Shown: positions 1 to 7,766, counted from the first letter of the stretch. The stretch: 22,975 nucleotides of DNA from Turicibacter sp. UBA7094 (GCA_002493395.1 DKYS01000087.1:1-22975); one strand, 5' to 3'. A program made the numbers and translations. The notes: generated by a model not told the origin, from the letters alone.

Positions 1-250
1 CTCGTAGCCCTGTTGGTCCCGTTGGCCCAGTCGCCCCTGCTTCACCTTGAGGCCCTGTTAACCCTCGAGGTCCTTGTGGTCCTCTTTGCCCAGGTTCTCC
101 TTGCGGTCCCGTTGCTCCTCGTGGTCCCCGTGGTCCAGTCGGTCCCTCACATGGGCATACGATACAACAACCATATTGATCAGGACAACAATATTCTGAT
201 TCGTGGCGGCAATAATTTCTATCATTATTATCTTTTGTATAGTTTGACAT
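1..250 (-). CDS. Collagen-like protein with Cys-rich N-terminus (partial)
   Basis: The minus-strand frame opens at ATG 250-248, 8 bases after a GGGAG ribosome binding site, and is still open at the left edge, giving 83 codons. Residues 1-35 are polar and Cys-rich, with CC, CC and CPC clusters at about residues 14-34. From residue 36 there are sixteen uninterrupted Gly-X-Y triplets (GPT, GPR, GAT, GPQ, GEP and so on), rich in Pro at X and in Thr, Arg and Gln at Y. This is a bacterial collagen-like triple-helix stalk whose C-terminal part lies outside the window. There is no hydrophobic signal peptide. In spore formers such proteins (BclA type) often form exosporium filaments, and the Cys clusters would suit disulfide anchoring to a spore layer; that role is inference. 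An overlapping plus-strand reading frame here is only the shadow of the repeat. Confidence 0.88.
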   Translation of the reverse strand, partial: MSNYTKDNNDRNYCRHESEYCCPDQYGCCIVCPCEGPTGPRGPRGATGPQGEPGQRGPQGPRGLTGPQGEAGATGPTGPTGLR

Positions 251-430
251 TTTCTTCACTCCCTGATCGAAATAAAAATGGATAATTTATCCACTATATA
301 TATTATAAAAAAATAAATAATCCGACCCTAAAAACTGCCTATAAACTTAAATTAATAATTATTTCTATATTTATGAAAATAAGATTCTTTATTTACAAGA
401 ACATGTCTGAAACGAACAGAATGAGTGAAG

Positions 431-467
431 AAAAAAAGGATTTGAAAGTTATTTCTTTCAAATCCTT
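431..467 (-). terminator. Rho-independent terminator of the yqeG-yqeM operon
   Basis: A perfect 13-bp stem (436-448 with 455-467) encloses a 6-base loop. Read on the minus strand, the stem runs into seven T residues (complement of A 431-437). It lies 60 bases past the yqeM stop. The plus-strand reading has no T run, so it is directional. Confidence 0.9.
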
Positions 468-526
468 CAAAGAGGAGACACCGATATTAGTCCGGTCGTT
501 TATATATTTCAATGATTGTATCACCT

Positions 527-1252
527 TTATTTTTGAGCAACGAGGATTATTCTTTCACTTTCCTCAGTCGGTGCTTCATCTAAAAAGTCGGCAGAAATTT
601 CTAAAACCTTAAATCCGATATCTTCCATCCATTGCACATATTCTTCTATCGCGAATGTCCGTTGATAATGAGTTTCTTCAAAACGTTCGTAACGATCCCC
701 TTCACGTTTAAAGAAAGTTAATTCATGCTCAATACTATACGGATATTTTCCTTCACAAACGTGCCAAACATAAGTTAAATCAGGATTTGTATCTGCAAAA
801 AGATAATCTTGAAAAATTTCTGTTACCTTAAATAACGAGTGAACATCAAAGATTAAAATGCCCCCGTCTTTTAAACTTTCATAAAGATGGCAGAATGTTT
901 GAAAAACCTCTCGATCATTCTTTAAATAGTTCAAAGAATCAACATAAATAACAGCACCGTCAAACCCACTAAATCCTTCTAAGCGTGACATATCCTGTTG
1001 AACATATTGAATACCTAGTCCCTCTGCCAACGTTTTTTCATACGCCAAGGACAGCATTTCTTCTGATAAATCAATCCCTGTCACTTGATACCCTTCCTTC
1101 GCTAAAAGGATAGAGATCGTCCCTGTTCCACATCCTACATCTAATATGGAACTACCATGTGGTAAATATTGCTTCGTTTTAGCAATCCATTTATGGTAAG
1201 GAACATCCTGCATTAAAATATCATAGTAATATGAAAATGCCTCATATGCCAT
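527..1252 (-). CDS. yqeM: Class I SAM-dependent methyltransferase, YqeM family
   Basis: A 241-residue Rossmann-fold methyltransferase. Motif I is ILDVGCGTG at residues 36-44, followed by GIDLSEEML, where the acidic residue should contact the SAM ribose, and by a YVDSLNYL segment. The substrate is unknown; this is the conserved last gene of the yqeG-to-yqeM block of Bacillota. The open frame extends to 1297, but I place the start at ATG 1252: MAYEAFSYYYD matches family N-termini, a GGAAGGGA site lies 10-12 bases upstream, and this ATG overlaps the rsfS stop by one base (TAATG), indicating translational coupling. A terminator follows. Confidence 0.9.
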   Translation of the reverse strand: MAYEAFSYYYDILMQDVPYHKWIAKTKQYLPHGSSILDVGCGTGTISILLAKEGYQVTGIDLSEEMLSLAYEKTLAEGLGIQYVQQDMSRLEGFSGFDGAVIYVDSLNYLKNDREVFQTFCHLYESLKDGGILIFDVHSLFKVTEIFQDYLFADTNPDLTYVWHVCEGKYPYSIEHELTFFKREGDRYERFEETHYQRTFAIEEYVQWMEDIGFKVLEISADFLDEAPTEESERIILVAQK

Positions 1253-1596
1253 TAGACTAACATCCCTTCCACATTCACACGTGGAACATCTGCCCATAAT
1301 TTTTCTAAATTATATTCTAAACGGGTTTCTGGCGTAAAAACATGAACAATGATTGTTCCGAAATCAGCTAACACCCACTCGGCATGATGTGCCCCTTCAA
1401 TATGCTTTAGGCTTAATTGACTAATCCCATCTAAATCTTTTAATTCTCGAATAATCCCTTGTGCTAAACGATCATTTTTAGCCGTTGTAATAATCATATA
1501 ATCATAAATTGGGGAATGATTTTTCATATCCAAAACAACAATATCATCTGCGTGTTTATCATCTAAAGCTTTTACAAACTGCGCTAAAATTTCCAT
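1252..1596 (-). CDS. rsfS: Ribosomal silencing factor RsfS
   Basis: A 114-residue protein of the RsfS/YbeB/Iojap family. These proteins bind uL14 on the 50S subunit and block joining to 30S, slowing translation in starvation. Family landmarks are visible: DDKHADDIVVLDM near the N-terminus, then YMIITTAKNDRLAQGI, GAHHAEWVLADFG and IIVHVFTPETR, with the C-terminal LEKLW. The frame also offers ATG 1611, which overlaps the yqeK stop but has no ribosome binding site. ATG 1596 has GGAG 9 bases upstream and gives the usual family N-terminus, so I prefer it. It sits between yqeK and yqeM as in Bacillus (yqeL). Confidence 0.93.
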   Translation of the reverse strand: MEILAQFVKALDDKHADDIVVLDMKNHSPIYDYMIITTAKNDRLAQGIIRELKDLDGISQLSLKHIEGAHHAEWVLADFGTIIVHVFTPETRLEYNLEKLWADVPRVNVEGMLV

Positions 1597-1610
1597 ATTA
1601 ATCAACTCCA

Positions 1611-2171
1611 TTATAAATACTGATAGTAATATTCATACGCTGCTAACGTATCTGGATGAATATCCGCTTTTGACTTCTGGCTTAAATAGGCGACAGTATC
1701 CGCCAACGTTTTAGCAACCGCCATATTTAAATCTTGCTGGACCAACTCACGAATAGAATCAACACCAGGTTGTGTCCGCCCCGGCTCAATATAATCAGCT
1801 AAAAAAATAATTTTTTCAAGCGTTGTCATGTTAGGACGTCCTGTTGTATGATATTTAATTGCATTCAAAATATCCAAATTCTCAATATGGTACTCCTCTC
1901 GGGCTATGATGGCTCCTACGGGAGCATGCCACACCAACGGACTATACTTTAAATAATCGGTTTCATTTGCCGACTCAAGCTTTTCCTTCAAACAATCATT
2001 TGATAAATATTTTGCAATATCATGTAATAAAGCTGCTAGTTGTGCAGATTCTAATGAAACCTGATACTGCATCGCCAATTTTTCACTCGTTGATACAACA
2101 CCTAACGTATGTTCATACCGTTTACTCGGCAGCTGCCCTTTAACTTGTTGTTTTAACTCTTCTAACTTCAT
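1611..2171 (-). CDS. yqeK: HD-domain hydrolase YqeK (diadenosine tetraphosphatase)
   Basis: A 186-residue HD-superfamily phosphohydrolase. Metal-site candidates are H21 (RYEHTLG), the H50-D51 pair in LLHDIAK, and later His residues in WHAPVGA and KYHTTGR, followed by FLADYIEPGR. Characterised YqeK proteins symmetrically hydrolyse Ap4A to ADP; the activity here is inferred from family. I choose ATG 2171, with GAGG 6 bases upstream, over the in-frame GTG immediately before it. yqeK starts 3 bases after the yhbY stop and its own stop lies just before rsfS, so these genes share a transcript. In many Bacillota nadD precedes or is fused to yqeK; here nadD is elsewhere, at 7185-7766. Confidence 0.93.
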   Translation of the reverse strand: MKLEELKQQVKGQLPSKRYEHTLGVVSTSEKLAMQYQVSLESAQLAALLHDIAKYLSNDCLKEKLESANETDYLKYSPLVWHAPVGAIIAREEYHIENLDILNAIKYHTTGRPNMTTLEKIIFLADYIEPGRTQPGVDSIRELVQQDLNMAVAKTLADTVAYLSQKSKADIHPDTLAAYEYYYQYL

Positions 2172-2174
2172 CAC

Positions 2175-2468
2175 TTACCTCGGTAAAATAATCTGTTTCT
2201 TTTTACTCGACTCTTTATAAAAAACGATTGTTTTTCCAATTACTTGAACAACCTCAGCCTCAATCACCGACGCTATCTCCTCTGCAATTGACTTCGGTTC
2301 CTCCAAACAATTTTGTAAAACCGAAACTTTAATCAATTCACGCGCCTCTAATGCATCATAAACCGTCTTAATAAGGGCATCATTCACCCCATTTTTACCA
2401 ACTTGGATAATAGGTTGCATCGTATGAGCGAGTCCCTTTAAATAACTCTTCTGTTTTCCTGTCAACAT
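2175..2468 (-). CDS. yhbY: YhbY-family (CRM domain) RNA-binding protein
   Basis: A 97-residue single CRM domain, a fold that binds pre-50S particles during ribosome assembly. The sequence starts MLTGKQKSYLKGLA, carries the basic-glycine motif QVGKNGVND in the RNA-binding loop, and has the conserved EARELIKVSVLQNC segment. The frame is open to GTG 2477, but ATG 2468 has GAGG 8 bases upstream and matches the invariant MLTGKQ start of the family. It is yqeI in Bacillus subtilis. A gap of 236 bases separates it from yqeH, where Bacillus carries aroE. Confidence 0.93.
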   Translation of the reverse strand: MLTGKQKSYLKGLAHTMQPIIQVGKNGVNDALIKTVYDALEARELIKVSVLQNCLEEPKSIAEEIASVIEAEVVQVIGKTIVFYKESSKKKQIILPR

Positions 2469-2704
2469 CTTGTTCACCTCTAAGCGCTTTTTTAACTTTC
2501 ATCTATGATTTGGGGCGTTATCAAGATTTGCCCGCCTTTTTCAAGAAAGACTAAAATTGAATTGTGTCATATCTTTCCCGGTTTGTCAATAGCGGCCCCT
2601 CTTCAACGACTCCCTTTATCTTTTCAAAAGATCAAGGAGCTCCCAACTTATAGAGAGCAACACTTAATCAATAGTGGTTTCCTTTAATTACCTAGACTCA
2701 TCTT
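2469..2704 (-). other. Spacer between yqeH and yhbY, no gene seen
   Basis: This 236-base stretch occupies the place of aroE in the Bacillus order. I find no credible coding frame on the minus strand. A 60-codon plus-strand frame (2505-2687) has no ribosome binding site and no family resemblance. An imperfect inverted repeat at about 2610-2640 (core ATCTTTT/AAAAGAT) lacks a T run, so I do not call it a terminator. No convincing minus-strand promoter was found, so yhbY may be read from the yqeG promoter. Confidence 0.5.
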
Positions 2705-3814
2705 TTAAATGAGAGAAGGACGCACTAAAACACCGACACCTTTTGGAGCCTGAATCACAATTTCTTGTCCAGCTCCCATCAACGTTATCCAACCTAATCC
2801 TGAAATAACAAGATCTGTCTTTTCATTCCCAATGTGATAGACATGTTTTTCCATTGGCGCTATTCCCTCTGCATTTTCAACAATTGGTTTTAAGACATTT
2901 CCTGCTTGTGTTTGCCACAGATGATCGGCTTTTTCTAATTTCGTCCGATGAATGTGCAAGGCGTTTGAAAAATGAGTAATAAACGATGTTCGTTCTCCTT
3001 TTACGAAATCCATTCGAGCCAATCCTCCAATAAATAACGTTTGTTGGTCATTTAACTGATAAACTCCCGCCTTTATTTCCTTTTTCGGTGTCATTTCTTT
3101 TAACACCTTTGGTGAGACATAGTGTGCTAATTGATGCTCATTAATGATTCCTGGTGTATCAATAATTGCTGTCTTTTCATCGAGTGGAATTTCAATAATA
3201 TCGAGGGTTGTTCCTGGAAAATGTGAGGTCGTAATAATATCTTCACGCTCCTCTGTAAATCGCTTAATGATTCGATTAACAAGGGTTGATTTTCCAACAT
3301 TTGTACACCCCACAATATAGACGTCACGCCCCTTGCGATATTTTTCAATCATCTTCATCAGTTCATCAATCCCTAATCCCTTTGCTGCACTCACTAAAGC
3401 AACATCGAGGGGCTTTAATCCCATCTCTTTTAATGACCGTCTCATCCAATGATTTAGTTTAGTTTTATTAACCGATTTCGGTAATAAATCGACTTTATTT
3501 CCAACGAGTAAAATATCATTTCCATTAATATGGCGTGATATTCCTGCAACCATACTCCCTGAAAAATCAAAAATATCAACAATATTAATAACAAGAGCAT
3601 CAGATTCTCCGACCTTTTGTAAAATTTTCAAGAAATCGTCGCTCGTTAATGAAACATCTTGGACTTCATTATAATGTTTTAATTTAAAACAACGTTGACA
3701 GTAAATCAATTGCCGATCCATTTTCTCAATACTCGATTTAGGCGTATACCCAATTTCCTTTGGATCAGTTGTCTGAATGGTTGCCCCGCAACCAATACAC
3801 TTTAATTCTTCCAT
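2705..3814 (-). CDS. yqeH: Ribosome biogenesis GTPase YqeH
   Basis: A 369-residue circularly permuted GTPase needed for 30S assembly. A treble-clef zinc finger comes first (C6, C9, C39, C42). The GTPase motifs follow in permuted order: G4 NKVD at 106-109, G5 SAAKG at about 142, G1 GCTNVGKST at 169-177, then G3 DTPG at 219-222. A C-terminal RNA-binding region completes the family length. The start is ATG 3814, with AAGGAGG 5 bases upstream. It begins 16 bases after the yqeG stop, so both are co-transcribed. Confidence 0.96.
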   Translation of the reverse strand: MEELKCIGCGATIQTTDPKEIGYTPKSSIEKMDRQLIYCQRCFKLKHYNEVQDVSLTSDDFLKILQKVGESDALVINIVDIFDFSGSMVAGISRHINGNDILLVGNKVDLLPKSVNKTKLNHWMRRSLKEMGLKPLDVALVSAAKGLGIDELMKMIEKYRKGRDVYIVGCTNVGKSTLVNRIIKRFTEEREDIITTSHFPGTTLDIIEIPLDEKTAIIDTPGIINEHQLAHYVSPKVLKEMTPKKEIKAGVYQLNDQQTLFIGGLARMDFVKGERTSFITHFSNALHIHRTKLEKADHLWQTQAGNVLKPIVENAEGIAPMEKHVYHIGNEKTDLVISGLGWITLMGAGQEIVIQAPKGVGVLVRPSLI

Positions 3815-3830
3815 AGCATCCTCCTTAACA

Positions 3831-4352
3831 TTAATCTAAATACGGTGGTGTCGGTAACTGACGTTTCTTTAATCGTTTGACCACAAGTTTTTCTAATCGT
3901 CGGTTTAATTTCGTTGAACTTTCGTCTGAATGAAGATGAACAGGCTCTACTAAAATCATGTATAACCCGAGTCTTTTGGCTACTAAAACATCCGTCATCA
4001 ACTGGTCCCCGATCATCACAACTTGTGAACGATTATATTGCTTTAAAATTCGACCTAACTTCACTTTTAACGGCTTTAACGCTTTATGATGCGCAGCTTT
4101 AATGTTTAAATCTTTCGCAAAATAAGCAACACGTTCCCGTTTATTATTTGAAACGATTATCACTTCAAACCCTAATTGGTTAGCTTCCTCAAAAAATTCC
4201 AGAATTTCAGGTGTAGGTGTCTGAACGGTCGCTCCCACTAACGTATTATCAAGATCGGTTAAAATGACACGTTTTCCTGCGTCCTTTAATTTTTTTAAAT
4301 CAATCTGAAACACATTTTTGACATATTCATCTGCAACAAAATAACGAATCAA
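3831..4352 (-). CDS. yqeG: YqeG family HAD-type phosphatase
   Basis: A 173-residue HAD-superfamily (IIIA) phosphatase, first gene of the operon. Visible motifs are the nucleophile DLDNT at residues 33-37 (D33 and D35), motif II VSNN, a downstream Lys in HHKALKPLK, and motif III GDQLMTD. The physiological substrate is not known to me. The frame runs to ATG 4370, but that codon has no ribosome binding site. GGGGAG lies 6 bases before TTG 4352, which gives a length close to the roughly 172 residues of B. subtilis YqeG, so I choose TTG. Transcription would start at about 4422 from the promoter at 4429-4457, giving a leader of about 70 bases. Confidence 0.92.
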   Translation of the reverse strand: MIRYFVADEYVKNVFQIDLKKLKDAGKRVILTDLDNTLVGATVQTPTPEILEFFEEANQLGFEVIIVSNNKRERVAYFAKDLNIKAAHHKALKPLKVKLGRILKQYNRSQVVMIGDQLMTDVLVAKRLGLYMILVEPVHLHSDESSTKLNRRLEKLVVKRLKKRQLPTPPYLD

Positions 4353-4428
4353 AGAACTCTCCCCTTTCATACTTTAAACAGAATTATCTCAAGTCGAATG
4401 ACATTTTTCTACGTATTCATTTCATTTT

Positions 4429-4457
4429 ATCATAAATTCACAATAGTTTTAAGTCTA
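4429..4457 (-). promoter_or_regulatory. Sigma-A-type promoter of yqeG operon
   Basis: On the minus strand there is a -35 box TAGACT (4452-4457), a 17-base spacer and a -10 box TATGAT (4429-4434). They match TTGACA and TATAAT at 4 and 5 of 6 positions. The -35 box shares bases with the sigma-E-like -35 of the divergent sigK promoter. Confidence 0.6.
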
Positions 4458-4481
4458 TCGACAGAAAGTTGCGCATATAAT
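4453..4481 (+). promoter_or_regulatory. Sigma-E-like promoter of sigK
   Basis: CATATAAT at 4474-4481 resembles the sigma-E -10 element (CATAcAAT). GTCTATC at 4453-4459 lies 14 bases upstream, a spacing sigma-E accepts. Its transcript would reach the sigK ribosome binding site at 4501. Sigma-E control of sigK is established in Bacillus; the assignment here rests on motif resemblance. Confidence 0.5.
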
Positions 4482-4514
4482 CTACTAAGTCGATCTACGA
4501 GGGAGGTTTTGCTC

Positions 4515-5204
4515 ATGTTTTTATTTCAATTTATCGCCTCGCTCTTCTCAAATCTTGTACCTTTAGTCGGTGCGATTAACAATCAAGCCTTTCCAAGTCC
4601 ATTGAGTGCAGAAGAGGAAAAGTATTATCTTGAGCAAATGGCTAATGGAGATAGAGAAGCGCGTGAAAAACTTATTGAACACAATCTAAGACTCGTTGCC
4701 CATATCGTTAAAAAGTATCAAAATCAAAATGGGGATAAAGAGGATCTCATTTCGATTGGAACCATCGGTCTGATTAAGGCTATCGATTCCTATTCTCCAG
4801 ATAAAGGGACTAAACTCGCCACCTACGCTGCACGCTGCATTGATAATGAGATTTTAATGCTATTTCGTTCCACAAAAAAATCAAGAAATGATGTTTCTCT
4901 ATATGATCCCATTGGGTTTGATAAGGAAGGAAACGAAATTTGCTTAATTGACGTGGTAAAAGATGACGGAAAAAACATTAACGACGTTGTCATTCAGCAA
5001 ATGGATTTAGAGAAAATTGAGAAAAACTTAGGTCAACTCACCGAACGTGAACGCGATATTATCGTTCGTCGTTTTGGACTCGGGAAACACAAAGAAGAAA
5101 CTCAACAAGAAATCGCCGATTCTTATGGCATTTCTAGAAGTTATGTTTCGCGAATCGAAAAACGTGCGCTTTTAAAACTGTATCGTGAATTTATTAAAAG
5201 CTAA
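4515..5204 (+). CDS. sigK: RNA polymerase sporulation sigma factor sigma-K precursor
   Basis: A 229-residue sigma-70 family factor that drives late mother-cell transcription in sporulation. Region 2 shows NLRLVAHIVKKY, DLISIGTIGLIKAID and TYAARCIDNEI; region 4 ends in the helix-turn-helix QEIADSYGISRSYVSRIEKRA. About twenty hydrophobic residues (FLFQFIASLFSNLVPLV) precede NNQAFP, matching the pro-sequence that holds pro-sigma-K at the membrane until SpoIVFB-type cleavage, probably near residue 19-20. The start is ATG 4515, with GGGAGG 8 bases upstream. An in-frame ATG at 4419 lies upstream of the predicted promoter and is rejected. The gene is continuous, with no skin-like element splitting it. 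It is the only plus-strand gene in the window. Confidence 0.95.
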   Translation: MFLFQFIASLFSNLVPLVGAINNQAFPSPLSAEEEKYYLEQMANGDREAREKLIEHNLRLVAHIVKKYQNQNGDKEDLISIGTIGLIKAIDSYSPDKGTKLATYAARCIDNEILMLFRSTKKSRNDVSLYDPIGFDKEGNEICLIDVVKDDGKNINDVVIQQMDLEKIEKNLGQLTERERDIIVRRFGLGKHKEETQQEIADSYGISRSYVSRIEKRALLKLYREFIKS

Positions 5205-5210
5205 AATCAG

Positions 5211-5238
5211 AAAAAAGGGGATAAGAATCCCCTTTTTT
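5211..5238. terminator. Bidirectional terminator between sigK and nadE
   Basis: A perfect 12-bp stem (5211-5222 with 5227-5238) has loop AAGA, a GGGGAT/ATCCCC core and six A residues facing six T residues. It lies 6 bases after the sigK stop and 23 bases after the nadE stop, serving both convergent genes. Confidence 0.92.
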
Positions 5239-5261
5239 CTTATTCTCTACCTTTAAAATTC

Positions 5262-7181
5262 TTATAATCGACGACGATAGTTTGCATCTGATGGCATTCG
5301 CCAATCTGTACGCGGTGACAACGAAATATCTAATACTTTAGGGCCATCTGGCATAGCAGAACGTTTAAATTGTTGTGAATAAAAACGACGATAGAAAATT
5401 TGTAAATACTCTAACAATTTTTCGTCTGAAAACTCACCTTTAAAGGCCTCTTTCATTAAAAGATAAATACGGTCTTCAGGATCTCCGTTATTTAACATAT
5501 GGTATAAAATAAAGTCATGAACATCATATTTACCAATGATATCCTCTGTGTGTTGTGGCGTGTTAATTAATTCTGGTGAAATTGGGGTATCCAAAATATC
5601 TGCTAACGTTTCTTGCAATAATTTTGCATCTTCTGGATTGACTGTTAACGCCTCTGCCTCAAGCAGCATAAATTGTTTCACCATAAACTTCACCAATGTT
5701 TTAGGAATCCCAGCGTTAATCGCATACATCGACATTTGATCGCCGTTATAGGTACACCATCCTAACGCTAATTCTGACATATTCCCTGTTCCTAAAACGA
5801 GTCCATTCATTTTATTGGCTAAATTCATTAAAATATTCGTCCGCTCTCTTGCCTGAGCATTTTCATACGTCACATCGACGATTTTTGGATCATGCCCTAT
5901 CGTCTCAAAATGAGAAAGCACAGAATCTCTTAAATCAATATCATGATGCTTAACCCCTAATACTCTCATCAAATCATTCGCATTTTTATTCGTCCGTTGA
6001 GAAGTTCCAAATCCTCTAATCGTATAAGCAATAATGTTTTTGCGTGGTAAACCTAGGAGATCACAAGTTTTTGCCGCTAAAAGGAGTGCAAGTGTTGAAT
6101 CTAATCCTCCTGATACCCCAATTAAAATAGTTTCTAACCCTGTATGTTCAATTCGCTTGGCAAGCCCTGCCATTTGAATATTCATCATTTCTTCAAAGGC
6201 ATCTTTTAAATCCACTTTTGGCACAAATGGCGTTGGGTCAATCATGCGCTCAAACGTGTACGCCTTATTTTCAACTAAATGAAATGGGATGTGCTTAATA
6301 TAATCCATATTATCTTCAGCACTTTGTCTAAACGATGAAGAACGTCGACGGTCAAATTGAATCTTTGAAATGTCTAAATCTGCAAACATAACATTTAAAT
6401 CTTCACGAGAAAACATATCCGATTCTGCTAATAGGGACCCCGTCTGAGAAATGAGGCTATGCCCACCGAAGACGCCATCCGTTGTTGATTCATACACGCC
6501 CGATGAACAATAAATATACCCGGCCACTAATTTCAAACTTTGAATTCGAACTAAGTCCCGACGCGTTTTACTCTTCAGATAAACTTCATTGCTTGTCGAT
6601 AAGTTTAAGATGACATCAGCTCCATTTAATGCCAATCGTTGACTCGGTGAAGATGGCACCCATAAATCTTGACAAATTTCTACTCCAAACGAAATTCCTG
6701 AAGGATGATCAAAAATAAGATTTCCAAACGGAACTTTTCGACCTAAAAATTCAATTTCATCATAGTGCTTCACAATTTCATACCCGCGCGTAAACCAACG
6801 CTCCTCATAAAACTCCATATCATTAGGAAGGTAAAACTTAGGAACGATCCCCAAAATTTTATTTTTTTGAATGATAATGGCGCAATTATATAAATTTCGA
6901 TGAATTGAAATTGGCGCCCCTATCGCACACACTCCCTCAAACGGATTATTTTCCAATAATTGTTCAATCGCCCCCTTCACATCTTGTAATAGGTAATCTT
7001 GAAACAATAAATCTTGGCAAGTATATCCACAGATAGATAATTCCGGGAAAACTAAAATTCCGGCTTGATGATCCTGTGCCCTTTGTAGGGCTCTTAACAT
7101 GACCTCTACATTTGCGAAAGGATCCCCAACTGAAACTTTTGGCGATGATGTCGCAACTTTTAAAAATCCATGATAAAACAT
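5262..7181 (-). CDS. nadE: Glutamine-dependent NAD+ synthetase
   Basis: A 639-residue two-domain enzyme that converts nicotinate adenine dinucleotide to NAD with ATP and glutamine. The N-terminal nitrilase-type glutaminase has its triad E47 (FPELSICGY), K115 (PKFYLPN) and C170 (EICQDLW). The C-terminal synthetase has the PP-loop SGGLDSTLAL at about residue 356, then GTGNMSELALGWCTYNGD and the C-terminal signature SPRTDWRMPSDANYRR. Length is normal for the glutamine-dependent form. The start is ATG 7181, with GAGGTG 8 bases upstream inside the end of nadD. nadD stops 3 bases before nadE starts, so the last two steps of NAD synthesis are coupled in one transcript. Confidence 0.97.
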   Translation of the reverse strand: MFYHGFLKVATSSPKVSVGDPFANVEVMLRALQRAQDHQAGILVFPELSICGYTCQDLLFQDYLLQDVKGAIEQLLENNPFEGVCAIGAPISIHRNLYNCAIIIQKNKILGIVPKFYLPNDMEFYEERWFTRGYEIVKHYDEIEFLGRKVPFGNLIFDHPSGISFGVEICQDLWVPSSPSQRLALNGADVILNLSTSNEVYLKSKTRRDLVRIQSLKLVAGYIYCSSGVYESTTDGVFGGHSLISQTGSLLAESDMFSREDLNVMFADLDISKIQFDRRRSSSFRQSAEDNMDYIKHIPFHLVENKAYTFERMIDPTPFVPKVDLKDAFEEMMNIQMAGLAKRIEHTGLETILIGVSGGLDSTLALLLAAKTCDLLGLPRKNIIAYTIRGFGTSQRTNKNANDLMRVLGVKHHDIDLRDSVLSHFETIGHDPKIVDVTYENAQARERTNILMNLANKMNGLVLGTGNMSELALGWCTYNGDQMSMYAINAGIPKTLVKFMVKQFMLLEAEALTVNPEDAKLLQETLADILDTPISPELINTPQHTEDIIGKYDVHDFILYHMLNNGDPEDRIYLLMKEAFKGEFSDEKLLEYLQIFYRRFYSQQFKRSAMPDGPKVLDISLSPRTDWRMPSDANYRRRL

Positions 7182-7184
7182 GAA

Positions 7185-7766
7185 TTATTCACCTCTTCCA
7201 TATAATTGATGTTGTCTAATATACTGCTCAACCTCTGTGAGCACTAAATCAGAACGATTTAAATTTTCCCGATACATTGTCGAAGAAACATTCAACGGTT
7301 TAAACGCATCTAATAAGATAAATTGCGTCTTAAATTCATAAAATCGTTTTTCTATAATTTGCTCAATATCAATATCATCCCGTCTAAATACAATTAATTT
7401 AAAAGACGTAATCAATTGCTCATATTGAAACCAGTTCTCTAAATCATTTAAATTATCTGCACCGATGATAAATGCTATCGTTTCACCCGGATGTTGCTTT
7501 TGAAGCTGAGTTAATGTTTCATAGGTCGTCAATACTTTAGTCGCCTGAACCTCAATTAATGAAACTGCCGCATGCTCTAATTGTTGACAAAGAAGATTTA
7601 ACATCGCAACACGGTGCTTCGCAGCAATTAACCCTTTTTTAGGATAGGCATCACCCACCGGTAAAAAATAAAACGCTTGACACGGTACCTTTTTTAAAAT
7701 ATGCGCGGCGATCTCATAATGGGCAATGGTAGGAGGATTAAAGGATCCACCAAAAACAACGATCAT
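7185..7766 (-). CDS. nadD: Nicotinate-nucleotide adenylyltransferase
   Basis: A 193-residue nucleotidylyltransferase that joins nicotinate mononucleotide and ATP to make NaAD. The ATP-binding TxxH is at T13-H16 in GGSFNPPTIAHY. FIIGADNLNDLENWF is the NadD substrate loop, and SSTMYRENL replaces the common SST-x-IR motif (Met-Tyr for x-Ile). The start is ATG 7766, with GGAG about 9 bases upstream. It directly precedes nadE, whose enzyme uses its product. In B. subtilis nadD lies between yqeI and yqeK, so its position here is a rearrangement. Any promoter must lie in the 70 bases after the mtnN terminator; I see only weak candidates. Confidence 0.95.
   Translation of the reverse strand: MIVVFGGSFNPPTIAHYEIAAHILKKVPCQAFYFLPVGDAYPKKGLIAAKHRVAMLNLLCQQLEHAAVSLIEVQATKVLTTYETLTQLQKQHPGETIAFIIGADNLNDLENWFQYEQLITSFKLIVFRRDDIDIEQIIEKRFYEFKTQFILLDAFKPLNVSSTMYRENLNRSDLVLTEVEQYIRQHQLYGRGE

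Noticed and set aside
13..285. Plus-strand 90-codon frame rich in Leu, Val and Pro at the left edge
   Set aside because: It is the antisense shadow of the collagen-like Gly-X-Y repeat; the minus frame has a ribosome binding site and perfect periodicity.
251..430. Sporulation-type promoter for the collagen-like gene
   Set aside because: CATAAATA at about 366-373 (minus) only loosely resembles sigma-E or sigma-K -10 elements, and no matching -35 could be defended.
373..612. Plus-strand frame of 79 codons between the collagen gene and yqeM
   Set aside because: It runs through the yqeM terminator and the yqeM C-terminus and has no ribosome binding site.
2610..2640. Imperfect palindrome with ATCTTTT/AAAAGAT core as a terminator
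   Set aside because: No T run on either strand and bulges in the outer stem.
2505..2687. Plus-strand 60-codon frame between yhbY and yqeH
   Set aside because: No ribosome binding site, no family resemblance and no promoter; likely chance.
4398..4514. N-terminal extension of sigK from the upstream ATG at 4419 in the open frame
   Set aside because: It would start upstream of the predicted promoter and has no ribosome binding site; ATG 4515 gives the expected pro-sequence.
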